Source: Heterotrichella gracilis
Lineage: Eukaryota > Sar > Xanthophyceae > Tribonematales > Xanthonemataceae
Length of the DNA: 64,000 nt
Reading direction: 5' to 3'
Assembly: GCA_032358255.1 (NCBI GenBank)
Contig: JAULBX010000002.1
Location: 62,001 to 126,000, forward strand
Below, in pieces: positions 24,204 to 34,347 of the stretch. The notes beneath the pieces were generated by a model. That model did no database searches. It was not told the origin of the DNA and worked only from the letters and a program-made list of their open reading frames with translations. How positions within the stretch are numbered: the first letter of the stretch is position 1; each line of letters starts with the position of its first letter. The position numbers and the translations under genes are program-made.

Positions 24204-24803
24204 TTATTTTTTTGCTTTGTAAACCCGCGTTTTATAGTCGGCAGTTATTTTACCTTTAGAAATATCGCTTAATTTACCCGAGATCATTTTACGTTTGAAC
24301 GGGCTTATAATATCTGTAAATAACCTTCCTTCAATATGATCGTACTCATGCTGAATAACACGGGCAATTACACCATCGTATTTTTCTTTATGTTTTACGA
24401 ACTTCTCATCAAAATATTCTATTTCAATATTTGGTAAACGGTTAACATCTTCACGAATTTTTGGAATACTTAAACAACCTTCGTTAAATTTCCATTCTGT
24501 ACCTTCTTCTTTAAGAATACGTGCATTGATGAATATTTTTTTAAAGGCCTTTAGTTGTTTTTTCTGTTCAGGCGTAAATTCATCATCATCGTCATCATCA
24601 CTTTCAGAAAAAGGTTGCGTGTCTATAATAAACAAACGAATAGCCTTACCAACTTGCGGAGCAGCAAGTCCAACACCATTGGCATTGTACATGGTATCAA
24701 ACATGTTTTTAATTAAAACGTCAAGGCCTTCATAATCCTTATCAATTTCCTCTCCTACTTTTCTGAGTACCGGATCGCCGTAAACTACAATTGGTAAAAT
24801 CAT
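24204..24803 (-). CDS. def: Peptide deformylase
   Basis: Removes the formyl group from the initiator Met of nascent proteins. It has the three deformylase motifs: GVGLAAPQ at 43-50, EGCLSIP with metal ligand Cys110, and QHEYDHIEG with ligands His152 and His156 and catalytic Glu153. 199 residues, slightly long because of an acidic insertion with six Asp in a row at about 69-74, before the FxNARI strand. It is embedded in an operon with guaB upstream and a TPR lipoprotein downstream. Confidence 0.96.
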   Translation of the reverse strand: MILPIVVYGDPVLRKVGEEIDKDYEGLDVLIKNMFDTMYNANGVGLAAPQVGKAIRLFIIDTQPFSESDDDDDDEFTPEQKKQLKAFKKIFINARILKEEGTEWKFNEGCLSIPKIREDVNRLPNIEIEYFDEKFVKHKEKYDGVIARVIQHEYDHIEGRLFTDIISPFKRKMISGKLSDISKGKITADYKTRVYKAKK

Positions 24804-24809
24804 TTTTTA

Positions 24810-25271
24810 TTAATTTAAATGCACTTCAGTTACATCATCATTTTGAGTGTATTTAGCCCAAAATTCTTTTTCTTTTAAACGTAAAATTTCCCAGGTTGCG
24901 TTTGTTCCTATTGCTGCAGTTGTATTTCCAGTTTCTTTAGTAAAGATAACAGATTTTTTATCGCTGCTAAAAACCCATTTACCGCTTTCGCTAATTGGAA
25001 TTAAAAGAGAACCTATCACTAAGTTGTAATCAATGTTATACTTACCGTTCTTTGTAATATCCAACCTGTAATTATTAAAAAGGTATTTTTCAGCAAAAGC
25101 AGTGCTATCGCCACCATTAAATTTAAGCTGTTGGATCTTCCACAAATTTGAAAGTCTTTCTGACTTTGATCGTAACGAAAAAGAAGGTCCTTCCGGATAT
25201 TTTTTACAGGATAAAAAAGTTACAGAAAGAACTATGGATAAAATAAAAAAATAAGAACCTATTCGTTTCAT
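24810..25271 (-). CDS. DUF5004-like lipocalin-type lipoprotein
   Basis: 153 residues. Lipobox LSC (Cys22), then KKYPEGPSFSLRSKSERLSNLWKIQQL, the start of the Bacteroidota DUF5004/lipocalin-like lipoprotein family, with W-x-I-x-x-L and later GKWVFSSDKKSVIF strands. It lies between guaB and def with 6-bp gaps on both sides. Its ligand is unknown. Confidence 0.75.
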   Translation of the reverse strand: MKRIGSYFFILSIVLSVTFLSCKKYPEGPSFSLRSKSERLSNLWKIQQLKFNGGDSTAFAEKYLFNNYRLDITKNGKYNIDYNLVIGSLLIPISESGKWVFSSDKKSVIFTKETGNTTAAIGTNATWEILRLKEKEFWAKYTQNDDVTEVHLN

Positions 25272-25277
25272 AAAAAA

Positions 25278-26759
25278 TTACCTACTATAATTAGGCGCTT
25301 CGCGGGTAACCACCACATCATGCGGGTGACTCTCTTTTACGCCTGCTGCTGTTATACGAATAAATTTAGCTTGTTGTAAAGCATTAATATCTTTTGCGCC
25401 ACAGTAACCCATACCCGCTCTTAAGCCACCTATTATCTGGTACATTATTTCCGCAAGGCTTCCTTTGTAAGGCACTCGTCCACTAATACCTTCAGGTACT
25501 AATTTTTTAATATCATCTTCTTCAGCCTGAAAGTAACGGTCTTTACTGCCTTTTTGCATGGCCTCTAAAGAGCCCATACCGCGATACGATTTAAATTTAC
25601 GTCCTTCAAAAATAATTGTCTCACCCGGACTTTCTTCTGTTCCGGCAAACATACCACCCATCATTACTGTGCCTGCACCTGCAGCTAATGCCTTAACAAC
25701 ATCACCTGTAAAACGCACACCACCATCTGCAATTAAAGGAACACCAGTACCTTTTAAAGCAATGGCAACTTCTAAAATAGCAGTTAATTGCGGCACCCCA
25801 ACACCCGCAATAACGCGTGTGGTGCAAATAGAACCCGGACCAATACCAACCTTAACGGCATCAGCACCGGCTTTTACCAAAGCTAATGCTGCTTTACCTG
25901 TAGCAATATTTCCAACAATAACCTGTACTGTTTTATATTTCTTTTTTACTTCTTTTAATTTATCAATAACACCTTTACTGTGTCCGTGCGCGGTATCAAT
26001 AATAATTGCATCCACACCGGCTTCAACCAAAGCATCAACTCTTAACATTGTATCTGCAGTAACACCAACAGCAGCAGCTACACGTAAACGACCGCGCTCA
26101 TCTTTGCAAGCATTTGGGCGTACTTTAATTTTAATAATGTCTTTATAGGTAATTAAACCAACCAACTTATTTGTTTTATCAAGAATTGGCAGCTTTTCGA
26201 TCTTATGCTCCTGCAAAATTTCTTCGGCTTGTTTTAGAGTAATACCTTTTTGTGCAGTTATAACGTTCTTAAAGGTGGTCATAACATTTACCACCGGTTT
26301 TTTAAAATCTTTTTCAAAACGAAGGTCACGGTTGGTAACAATGCCAAGCAATTTACCGTCCTTATCAACTACCGGGATACCACCAATTTTATTCTCGGAC
26401 ATAATATTTACTGCATCACCAATGGTAGCAGTATTAAATAAAGTAACCGGGTCCTGGATCATGCCGCTCTCGCTACGCTTTACCTTGCGTACCTGTGCTG
26501 CCTGATCTTCAATGCTCATGTTCTTATGCAAAACACCAATGCCACCCTCCTGGGCAATAGCAATGGCCAGTTTGTATTCTGTAACCGTATCCATAGCGGC
26601 AGATACGATGGGGGTGTTTAATTTTATACTTTTTGTAAAAAAAGAGCTTATGTTAGCCTCGCGGGGTAAGATCTCAGAATAATCGGGCACTAACAATACG
26701 TCATCGTATGTTAATCCTTCTGCGACAAACTTGTTGGTGATACTATTAATGGAAGCCAT
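25278..26759 (-). CDS. guaB: Inosine-5'-monophosphate dehydrogenase
   Basis: Oxidises IMP to XMP with NAD, the rate-limiting step of GMP synthesis. 493 residues. GLTYDDVLLVP at the N-terminus; two CBS domains in the insertion at about 95-210; the catalytic loop GPGSICTTRVIAGVGVPQ with the nucleophile Cys312; IADGGVRFTGDVVKALAAGA; and the flap EGISGRVPYKGS. It heads the operon guaB, lipoprotein, def, TPR lipoprotein, with a -7 box TATATTTG at 26798-26791. Confidence 0.98.
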   Translation of the reverse strand: MASINSITNKFVAEGLTYDDVLLVPDYSEILPREANISSFFTKSIKLNTPIVSAAMDTVTEYKLAIAIAQEGGIGVLHKNMSIEDQAAQVRKVKRSESGMIQDPVTLFNTATIGDAVNIMSENKIGGIPVVDKDGKLLGIVTNRDLRFEKDFKKPVVNVMTTFKNVITAQKGITLKQAEEILQEHKIEKLPILDKTNKLVGLITYKDIIKIKVRPNACKDERGRLRVAAAVGVTADTMLRVDALVEAGVDAIIIDTAHGHSKGVIDKLKEVKKKYKTVQVIVGNIATGKAALALVKAGADAVKVGIGPGSICTTRVIAGVGVPQLTAILEVAIALKGTGVPLIADGGVRFTGDVVKALAAGAGTVMMGGMFAGTEESPGETIIFEGRKFKSYRGMGSLEAMQKGSKDRYFQAEEDDIKKLVPEGISGRVPYKGSLAEIMYQIIGGLRAGMGYCGAKDINALQQAKFIRITAAGVKESHPHDVVVTREAPNYSR

Positions 26760-26790
26760 TGGGTTGAACTTTAAGGTTTTAAAATTCGGG

Positions 26791-26798
26791 CAAATATA
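26791..26798 (-). promoter_or_regulatory. -7 box of the guaB operon
   Basis: TATATTTG on the minus strand, a perfect TAnnTTTG box 31 bp before the ATG. The expected -33 TTTG is not evident. Confidence 0.5.
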
Positions 26799-26865
26799 AG
26801 GTTTTTTTTCGAAATATGGCTCTATTATATAAGCCTATGGCAGAATAAGGCTAAACTTCGTGAAA

Positions 26866-26921
26866 AGAAAAAGCCACCAACAGAAAATCTCCAAAATCTG
26901 AAAGTGGCTTAATTTTTTTTG
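26866..26921. terminator. Bidirectional terminator after the LytTR regulator
   Basis: AAGCCAC (26871-26877) and GTGGCTT (26904-26910) form the stem with a long loop. T-rich tracts follow on both strands (AATTTTTTTT on plus, TTTTTC on minus). It can end the minus-strand kinase/regulator transcript. Confidence 0.6.
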
Positions 26922-27035
26922 TTATAAACTAAACAAAAACCCTATTGAAAGAACTTATAGTAAAGATACGGTGTTTTTGAGGGGTATTTTGGCCTTTCAA
27001 ATAAGTGGTATTCTTTCCTTTATAAGTGGTTTTGT

Positions 27036-27785
27036 TTAGGATTTATTCAGTTTATCCATAAAGGCGTCCTTTTTACGGCGAGAGATCTCGATCTTAGTGC
27101 CATCGCTCATTACAGCGTATCCGCCATCTTCTTTTAAGAAACGCACCACATGGTTCATATTAATTAAATGGTGGTGATGAACCCTTATAAATTCATTTTC
27201 GGGCAGCAATTCTTCATAATGTTTTAACCCTGCGCTGATCATTAATTTACGCTTATCTGTTAAATAGAAAGTAGTGTAACTTCCATCCGCTTCACAACGA
27301 ATAATATCTTTAATATTTACAATTTCGTAGGCGTTACCGGTAGGCAAGGTTATTTTTTGAAAACTATCATCCGATTTCTTTAACTGCTGGATCAAAAAAT
27401 TAAGGTTCTCCATGTTTGGACTGGCATTTTTCTTTTGCGCCACCTTTTCAACCGCAGTTTTTAATTCTTCTATATCAATTGGTTTTAATAAATAATCGCA
27501 AGCGCTGTATTTTATAGCGCGAATAGCATGCTGATCACTCGCCGTTGCAAATATTAATTCAAATTTGTGTCCCTGCACTTTTTCAAGAAGATCAAAACCA
27601 GAGCCATCGGGCATACTTATATCTAAAAATACAAGATCGGGATTCTCTTTTTTTATCACCTCTACCCCATCGTTCACATTTTTTGCAAGACCAACAATTT
27701 GTAATTGCGGGCAATTTTTTTGGATGATGCCTGCGAGCATTTCGCGGCTCTTTTGTTCATCTTCAATTATTACTGTTTTTATCAT
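27036..27785 (-). CDS. LytTR-family response regulator
   Basis: 249 residues. Receiver domain 1-120 with acidic pair IIEDE, phospho-acceptor Asp55 (FLDISMPDGSG), the T in IFATAS and Lys in YLLKPI. LytTR DNA-binding domain at about 150-245 (ITLPTGNAYEIVNIKDIIRC, FIRVHHHHLINMNHVVRF). It is the cognate partner of the propeller kinase 10 bp upstream and should bind target promoters when phosphorylated. Confidence 0.93.
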   Translation of the reverse strand: MIKTVIIEDEQKSREMLAGIIQKNCPQLQIVGLAKNVNDGVEVIKKENPDLVFLDISMPDGSGFDLLEKVQGHKFELIFATASDQHAIRAIKYSACDYLLKPIDIEELKTAVEKVAQKKNASPNMENLNFLIQQLKKSDDSFQKITLPTGNAYEIVNIKDIIRCEADGSYTTFYLTDKRKLMISAGLKHYEELLPENEFIRVHHHHLINMNHVVRFLKEDGGYAVMSDGTKIEISRRKKDAFMDKLNKS

Positions 27786-27795
27786 AACCTTGGTT

Positions 27796-30744
27796 TTAAC
27801 CGATTAATGGAATAAATAATTGTACCTGTGTTCCTTTTGATTCGTTGCCTTCTTTTAGATCTGTTATTGTTACACTTAATTGCGAGTTATTAATTTCATT
27901 CAATATTTTTAGCCTGTCCTCAGTAATTTTCATTCCTAAAGATTTATGTTTTACAGCCGGCATGGTGCGTTTTATTTCAGCAGCTTTTTCTCGACCAATA
28001 CCATCGTCTGTAATAGTACAAATTAAAAAATTATTTTTTGCACTTAAATGAATAATTAATTTTCCTTTTTTAGGGCTTGGATTAAGACCATGCAATATCG
28101 CATTTTCAACATATGGCTGCATAAGCATGGGTGGCATAATATCATAATCCGTATCTACCGAAGGATCGATGATAACTTCGTATACAAATTTTTCTTCAAA
28201 ACGCATTTGTTCCAACTCAAGATATAATTTGAGTGCCTCAAGATCTTCTTCAACCGTTACTGTTGGCTTATCTGAATTATTTAAAATGATACGCACCAGT
28301 CGCGCAAATTTGCTCAGGTATTTTATGGCCTCATCTGATTTTGTATGGAAGATATAATGCTGAATTGAATTTAACGAATTAAAAATAAAGTGCGGATTCA
28401 TTTGAGAACGCAAGGCCTTTAACTCAATCTTACTCATTTCCACTTTGCGGTTGAACTCTAATTTTTGTTGCTTCGCAATTGAAAGCAAGCGGATCCTGAA
28501 CACAGCAAAAATAGTACCGCCAATAAAAACAAATATTATTAAAATAAACCACCAGGTTAAATAAAATGGCCTTGCAATTGTAAAAGAAAAAGTTGTTTCT
28601 TCTGTATCCCAAACTCCTTCATTATTGCATGATTTTACTTTAAATACATATTTACCGGGCGTTAAATTTGCGTACTTGCTATAATCTTCCGGACCCGGCT
28701 CGCTCCAATCCTTATCAAGACCTTCTAATTTTTTTTGATATAATACTTTATCAGGATTTGTTAAACAAATTCCACGGTAAGTAAATGCAATTGTATTATA
28801 ATTATATGGTAAGGTGCTATTATTTTCTAATAACGTATCTTCATTAAAGATCTGTATCTTTTGTATGAGCGTTGAGTTTTGAATGCCGTTACTCTTAAGA
28901 TTGAATGGCTCGTGTTTAACAATACCACTTACAGTGCCAAACCACAAAGTACCATCTTTATCTTCCCAAATGCCATTACCGTTGCACTCAACGCCCGCAA
29001 AACCTTCTTGTTTTCCGTATGATCTTATCTCAATTTTATTTTCTTCAAATAATTTTTGAAGGTTCAATTTATTTATTCCCTGATTGGTGCCGCTCCATAA
29101 CGCCTTTTTGTTTTCGGCAAACTCGAGCGAGTAAACATACTCTGAATTTAATCCGTCGCTAAGTGTAACACGTTTTACTGCATTTGTCTTTGTATCAATA
29201 ATTAATAAACCATCCAATGAACCGGCAAATAAATAACCGTTCGTATATCTAAGGGTTAAAAAATCTTCATACTCCCAATTTAATTTTTCACTTACGTGTA
29301 TCATCGAATCGCCAGAGAGTTTATACAATCCTGCGTGCTGTGTGCCAATATAGATATTATGATTTTCATCTTCACACAAACCATACACCTGGAACTCCGT
29401 TTTAAAATTAATTGCGTAGAACTTTGATTCCGGCTTATTGTTTTTCCAGCTTAATGATGCCACTCCGTTACTTCCACCGATCCACAATTTATTATCAGAT
29501 GACAGGAACATCACTTCACGTGAACCTTTTAATTCAGGGATCGGAATCGTATAAAACCTTTCGTTCTTAAACTGCGTTAGATCTTCGATCGTTCCAAATA
29601 ATAAACGGCCGTCTTTATCCTGCAAGCCTGATTTTACAGAGTTGGTAGTTAATCCATCACTTATTCCATAACGTTTAAAATAACCTTGCGAATACTTATA
29701 TATACCATTATTTTCAGAGGTCATCCAAAGATCGTCTTTATTATCGCGAAAGATCTGAAAGATAAATGCATTACCAGGGCCATTTATTTTGTCAAAAGTA
29801 GAGAAGGAATTATCTTTAAAACGAAACAAACCACTATGACTGCCTATCCAGACATTATCCTCTCTATCCTTTACCAGGCAACGCACTAAATTGGAATTGT
29901 TATCAGGCCCAATGTTGTAATAACTAAACTGCAAACCATTAAATTTTAATAAACCATTTTGCGAACCAACCCAAATAGTTTCGTTATTTTGATTTAACAC
30001 ACTTGTAATATTCTCGTCAATTAAACCATTTTCAATAAGGTAGTTAGTTATCTTTTTGGTATCAAGATCATAAATACATAAACCTTTAGAGGTTCCAATA
30101 ACTAGTTTATTTTTTTGAAGCGTAACGCAATTTATTTGGTTAGACGACAATCCATTTAAATTAGTGATCAACTCAAATTTATTGTGACCATAAAATATCA
30201 AACCATCATCGGTACCAATAAATAAAAAACTTGAATCGGATTTGTAAATACAATTTATCTTATAATTCTCTAATTGTTTAACGGCTTTGATCTTACCATT
30301 ACTAAAAATAAAAAGGCCCTTTCTTGTACCAATGTACATGGAATGGTGATAACCGTTACATAATGCAGTAATATATGGATTGACAAGACCGCTCTCCTTT
30401 TTATAATTATAGATCTTGTTATTGTTTATAATACTTAAGCCTTTATTAGTGCCAACAAAAACCGCACCGGCATCATCTTCGGCAATGGCGTTTACATTAT
30501 GATCTATTAACCCTTTTTTTGGATTGATCACAAAAAAACTTTTGCCATCAAAACGGCACACGCCACCGTAACCTCCGCTCCACAAATAACCGTTCTTTTG
30601 CTGGAACATACAGGAAACCTGTACAAAAGGCAAGCCGCTTTCAACACTATAATTTTTAAAAAAATATTGCTGCGCATCCATTCTATAAAAAAATGAAAGA
30701 AGGAGCAAAACGACTATGTAGTTTATCTTTTTAATAATCTTCAC
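27796..30744 (-). CDS. Two-component propeller sensor kinase (LytS-type)
   Basis: 982 residues. Signal/anchor at 1-25; about 14 two-component-propeller repeats of the type WIGTxxGLxxF/Y (YLWSGGYGGVCRFDG, VFVGTNKGLSIINN, TIWVGSQNGLLKFNG, NVWIGSHSGLFRFKD) forming two beta-propellers; a Y_Y_Y Ig-like domain at about 630-730; one membrane span near 735-755; a LytS-type kinase core with QMNPHFIFNSLNSIQHYIF (His785) and an ATP-binding domain with DDGIGR. It senses a periplasmic ligand, often a glycan in better known relatives, and signals to the LytTR regulator. Confidence 0.93.
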   Translation of the reverse strand: MKIIKKINYIVVLLLLSFFYRMDAQQYFFKNYSVESGLPFVQVSCMFQQKNGYLWSGGYGGVCRFDGKSFFVINPKKGLIDHNVNAIAEDDAGAVFVGTNKGLSIINNNKIYNYKKESGLVNPYITALCNGYHHSMYIGTRKGLFIFSNGKIKAVKQLENYKINCIYKSDSSFLFIGTDDGLIFYGHNKFELITNLNGLSSNQINCVTLQKNKLVIGTSKGLCIYDLDTKKITNYLIENGLIDENITSVLNQNNETIWVGSQNGLLKFNGLQFSYYNIGPDNNSNLVRCLVKDREDNVWIGSHSGLFRFKDNSFSTFDKINGPGNAFIFQIFRDNKDDLWMTSENNGIYKYSQGYFKRYGISDGLTTNSVKSGLQDKDGRLLFGTIEDLTQFKNERFYTIPIPELKGSREVMFLSSDNKLWIGGSNGVASLSWKNNKPESKFYAINFKTEFQVYGLCEDENHNIYIGTQHAGLYKLSGDSMIHVSEKLNWEYEDFLTLRYTNGYLFAGSLDGLLIIDTKTNAVKRVTLSDGLNSEYVYSLEFAENKKALWSGTNQGINKLNLQKLFEENKIEIRSYGKQEGFAGVECNGNGIWEDKDGTLWFGTVSGIVKHEPFNLKSNGIQNSTLIQKIQIFNEDTLLENNSTLPYNYNTIAFTYRGICLTNPDKVLYQKKLEGLDKDWSEPGPEDYSKYANLTPGKYVFKVKSCNNEGVWDTEETTFSFTIARPFYLTWWFILIIFVFIGGTIFAVFRIRLLSIAKQQKLEFNRKVEMSKIELKALRSQMNPHFIFNSLNSIQHYIFHTKSDEAIKYLSKFARLVRIILNNSDKPTVTVEEDLEALKLYLELEQMRFEEKFVYEVIIDPSVDTDYDIMPPMLMQPYVENAILHGLNPSPKKGKLIIHLSAKNNFLICTITDDGIGREKAAEIKRTMPAVKHKSLGMKITEDRLKILNEINNSQLSVTITDLKEGNESKGTQVQLFIPLIG

Positions 30745-30926
30745 TAATTTAAACTTAATTGTTTAAAAAGTAAAGTGTATTAAATAAATGGCTGTTTTGT
30801 TTTTTTAATTGGTCTATTTCTTTGTTTCGCGGCCAAAATTCCCATGTTTTTTGTGCATTTAAAATTTTGACCCATCATTCTGAGACATTAACAGCATAAA
30901 ATTGTTTAACTTGCGCTTCAATAAAA

Positions 30927-31427
30927 ATGCGGGAAGAGGTAATATTAGTTAACGAAGTCGATCAGCCAACCGGCGTGATGGAGAAGCTTGAAGCACACCA
31001 AAAAGGCCTGCTACATCGCGCCTTTTCGGTATTTATTTTTAATGATAAAGGTGAGCTGTTGTTGCAACAGAGGGCGTTGAGCAAATATCACAGTGCCGGT
31101 TTGTGGACAAACACATGCTGTTCGCATCCGCGCCCGAATGAAGATACTATGGCAGCTGCAAAACGCAGACTGATTGAAGAAATGGGTATTGAGACCAAAC
31201 TTACACACAAAACACATTTTATTTACAAAACGGCTTTTGAGAACGGTCTTACAGAACATGAGTTTGATCACATCTATTTTGGCCACTATTCCGAAAATCC
31301 TGATATTAATAAAGACGAAGTAGAAGCGTTTAAATGGATGCATCCACAGATGATTAAAATTGAAATAACCAATATCCCCGAAAAATATACTTCCTGGTTT
31401 AAAATTGCCATGGAGAAGTTATTCTAA
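30927..31427 (+). CDS. idi: Isopentenyl-diphosphate delta-isomerase, type 1
   Basis: Interconverts isopentenyl and dimethylallyl diphosphate for isoprenoid synthesis. 166 residues with a Nudix-like fold: WTNTCCSHPRPNE supplies the active-site Cys (64/65), EEMG lies in the Nudix-type helix, and TEHEFDHIY carries the metal/catalytic Glu residues (110, 112). It sits alone between the divergent propeller kinase and the kinase block. Confidence 0.94.
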   Translation: MREEVILVNEVDQPTGVMEKLEAHQKGLLHRAFSVFIFNDKGELLLQQRALSKYHSAGLWTNTCCSHPRPNEDTMAAAKRRLIEEMGIETKLTHKTHFIYKTAFENGLTEHEFDHIYFGHYSENPDINKDEVEAFKWMHPQMIKIEITNIPEKYTSWFKIAMEKLF

Positions 31428-31460
31428 TTTCCACCTTTTACGGGAAAAAATTAATTGATA

Positions 31461-31499
31461 TGTAAGAAATTTCGTGTTTATGTAAGACTAAATCTTACA
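31461..31499. promoter_or_regulatory. Inverted TGTAAGA motif upstream of the PAS kinase
   Basis: TGTAAGA (31481-31487) and TCTTACA (31493-31499) are perfect inverted arms around CTAAA, with another TGTAAGA 20 bp before (31461-31467). It lies about 90 bp before the PAS-kinase ATG and is a possible operator. Single TGTAAGA copies are at 12299 and 38053, also upstream of genes of unknown or signalling role. Confidence 0.4.
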
Positions 31500-31585
31500 A
31501 AGGAGCTTTGTTTTTTGTAAATTTATGTATTGTTCTAAATTAAAATCCAAACGATTACAATGGCTGCTTTAAACAAATAATTATA

Positions 31586-33883
31586 ATGGCAAAAACAAGT
31601 AAGTCATTAACCGGTCTGAGACAGAAGCTAGAGCTTTTGAAATTAAATACGGAGGAACCGTTTGCGTTAATTGACACAAATTTAACGATCATTTCTTTTA
31701 ATGATAAGTTTAAACAACAATACATAAAATATTTTGGAATTGAATTTGTAAAAGGTGAAAACATTCTTAGCTACGCGCTACCTGAAAGAGTTGAAGAGCT
31801 CAAAAAAACCTACCAGGAAGTATTTGAAGGAAATACGAAAGAGGTTCAACTTGAAATTCCTCTCCCAAATAATACCAAACGGATATTTTTACTTAAATAC
31901 AAACCCGCATTAAATGAAAAAAGAGAGATCATTGGTGCTTTTATTTCGGCGATAGACATTACCGAAAAAAAAATTGCTCAAGATAAACTGAAAACAAGTG
32001 AGATAAGATTCAGATCCTTAATTGAGAATAGCAGTGATATGTTAACGCTTATGAATGACTTGGGCGATATAATATATGTTAGTCCGGCAGTAGTTAGAAC
32101 TTATGGCTATAGTATTGAAGAAAACTTAAATTTAAACACAAAAGATATTATTCACCCCGAAGATCTTGAAACTGCGCTAAAACAATTAAACCGCGCATTT
32201 GAAAATCCGGGTACTCCTGTCCCATCCATAATAAGAAACCGGAAAAAAGACGGTGCATATATTTGGGTAGAAGGCTTTATAACTAATTTTTTGCATCTTG
32301 AAGGTGTAAATGCAATTGTTTCAAACTTTAGAGATGTAAATGAAAGGGTAAATGCCGAAAAACAAAAAGAATTTGAAAGGCGGGATAAAGAAGCGTTAAT
32401 AAATAGTACAGAAGATTTAATTTGGAGCATAAATAAAGAATTTAAACTGGTCGCCGGAAATAAAGCGTTTATTAAAACCATTTTAGGTACAACCGGGAAA
32501 ATCATTAAGCCTGGAGACAATGTTTTGCAAAAAGATCTATATTCAGATAATAAAATTAATGTATGGCGCGAATTATATACCAGAGCACTAGATGGAACAC
32601 CATACAAAACAGAGCTGTTTGAACCCTCTTCAAAAACAAAAAATGCAACCTGGTTTGAAATTCATTTAAATCCGATCTACGATCAAAATGAAATTGTTTT
32701 AATAGCATGCTATTGTAAAGACATTACTCAGCGCAAATTGGCGGAAGAAAATATCAATATTGCAAAAGAACGTTATGATATTGTTGCAAAAGCAACCAAC
32801 GATGCCATATATGATTGGAACTTGCAAACAAATGAAGTGGTCAGAACTGGTGATGGATTGAAAGTGCTTTTTGGTTACACGAACGAAGAAGCCGCTAAAG
32901 AGGAAGGTTTTTGGGAAAAAAGGATCCATCCGGATGACCTTCAAAACGTAAAAAATAAATTAAAAATTAAGCTCGAAAACCAAAGCAATTATTATTGTAA
33001 TCAAGAATACCGTTTTAGAAAAGCAGACGATACCTACGCATTTGTTTATGACAAAGGGTATATTATTAGAGATGCCAATGGCAAAGCTATTAGAATGATA
33101 GGAGCAACACAGGACATTACACATAGAATTGAGACAGAAATTTTATTAAAAAAATTAAATGCCAACCTCGAAAAAAGAGCAGAAGAACTATCTATTTCCA
33201 ACTCAGAACTTGAACAATTTGCCTACATCGCGTCGCATGATTTGCAGGAACCATTGAGAATGATAACCAGTTTTTTAAACCTGTTAGGCGTTAAATACAA
33301 AGATCAATTGGATGATAAAGCCAAACAATATATTCATTTTGCAACGGATGGCGCTGTTAGAATGCGAAAAATAATACTCGACCTACTTGAATACTCGGTA
33401 GCAGGTAAAAAAACATACGAAACAGAATTGATCAATATAAATGAGTTGCTTTATGAAGCAGTGCAGCTTAATCGAAAAGCAATTGAGGAAAAAAATGCCC
33501 TTATTGAATGGGGTGACTTACCGATAATTAAAGGAAACACAACTTCATTGCAACAGGTTTTTCAAAACTTGATTGGAAATGCTTTAAAATATCAAAAACA
33601 GGATGTAAAACCGGTTATTACTATTAATGCTTCAGAAACAAAAACGCACTGGCAATTTTGTATTGCAGACAATGGTATTGGTATTGATCCGCGCTTCTTT
33701 GATAAAATATTTATTGTTTTTCAACGACTTCATAATAAAGACGAATATTCAGGAACCGGATTAGGTTTAGCAATATGCAAAAAAATTGTCGAAAATCATG
33801 GCGGCAAAATATGGGTGGAATCAGAATTAGAAAAAGGTTCAACATTTTATTTTACAATTGCAAAACAACTTAACTATATTTGA
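31586..33883 (+). CDS. Multi-PAS cytoplasmic sensor histidine kinase
   Basis: 765 residues without membrane spans. Four PAS/PAC units at about 20-135, 136-258, 268-385 and 390-515 (RFRSLIENSSDMLTLMNDLG; YDIVAKATNDAIYDWNLQTN). A coiled linker leads to HisKA with FAYIASHDLQEPLRMITSFL (His551) of the phytochrome-like subtype, then HATPase_c with FQNLIGNALKYQ, DNGIGIDPRFFDKIF and GTGLGLAIC. It is expected to phosphorylate the single-domain receiver 26 bp downstream. Confidence 0.93.
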   Translation: MAKTSKSLTGLRQKLELLKLNTEEPFALIDTNLTIISFNDKFKQQYIKYFGIEFVKGENILSYALPERVEELKKTYQEVFEGNTKEVQLEIPLPNNTKRIFLLKYKPALNEKREIIGAFISAIDITEKKIAQDKLKTSEIRFRSLIENSSDMLTLMNDLGDIIYVSPAVVRTYGYSIEENLNLNTKDIIHPEDLETALKQLNRAFENPGTPVPSIIRNRKKDGAYIWVEGFITNFLHLEGVNAIVSNFRDVNERVNAEKQKEFERRDKEALINSTEDLIWSINKEFKLVAGNKAFIKTILGTTGKIIKPGDNVLQKDLYSDNKINVWRELYTRALDGTPYKTELFEPSSKTKNATWFEIHLNPIYDQNEIVLIACYCKDITQRKLAEENINIAKERYDIVAKATNDAIYDWNLQTNEVVRTGDGLKVLFGYTNEEAAKEEGFWEKRIHPDDLQNVKNKLKIKLENQSNYYCNQEYRFRKADDTYAFVYDKGYIIRDANGKAIRMIGATQDITHRIETEILLKKLNANLEKRAEELSISNSELEQFAYIASHDLQEPLRMITSFLNLLGVKYKDQLDDKAKQYIHFATDGAVRMRKIILDLLEYSVAGKKTYETELININELLYEAVQLNRKAIEEKNALIEWGDLPIIKGNTTSLQQVFQNLIGNALKYQKQDVKPVITINASETKTHWQFCIADNGIGIDPRFFDKIFIVFQRLHNKDEYSGTGLGLAICKKIVENHGGKIWVESELEKGSTFYFTIAKQLNYI

Positions 33884-33909
33884 CCAAACTTAGGTAAAAC
33901 TCGCATTTT

Positions 33910-34347
33910 ATGAAACCCGTTCAGATACTACTTATTGAAGATAACGAAGGAGACATTCTTTTGACAACAGACGCACTTAAAGAAGCTAAAATCACTAACG
34001 AACTTACAGTTATTAAAGACGGCTGGGAGGCTATTCAATATATGGAGGGGAAAGATAAATATAGCAACAGAATATTACCCGATATCATCCTCTTAGACGT
34101 AAATTTACCAAAAATGAATGGACAAGAAGTTCTTTTAAGTTTAAAAACAAACGATAAAACAAAAAATATCCCCATTATTATTTTAACCACTTCCTCGTCA
34201 AAAAGAGACATTGTTGAATCGTATACCAACAAGGCTAATTGTTTTATTACAAAACCTGTTGAAGCTACAAATTTCCTAAAAGTAATTTCGTCAATTGAAG
34301 ATTTTTGGATCTCGATCGTTCAATTACCAACCAGGGCGGAAAATTAA
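33910..34347 (+). CDS. Single-domain response regulator (Rcp-like)
   Basis: 145 residues, only a receiver domain: IEDNEGD acidic pocket, phospho-acceptor Asp63 (IILLDVNLPKMNGQEVL), TTS, and the FITKPVE Lys. The block DGWEAIQYMEGKDKYSNRILP is typical of the phytochrome-associated Rcp1 type. It has no DNA-binding output, so it acts as a phosphorelay shuttle or through protein contact. One base separates its stop from the next gene. Confidence 0.92.
   Translation: MKPVQILLIEDNEGDILLTTDALKEAKITNELTVIKDGWEAIQYMEGKDKYSNRILPDIILLDVNLPKMNGQEVLLSLKTNDKTKNIPIIILTTSSSKRDIVESYTNKANCFITKPVEATNFLKVISSIEDFWISIVQLPTRAEN

Noticed and set aside
25558-26148. 196-codon open frame antisense to guaB
   Set aside because: The sense strand encodes an intact IMP dehydrogenase; the antisense frame is low-complexity (Ala/Pro/Thr) and caused by codon bias.
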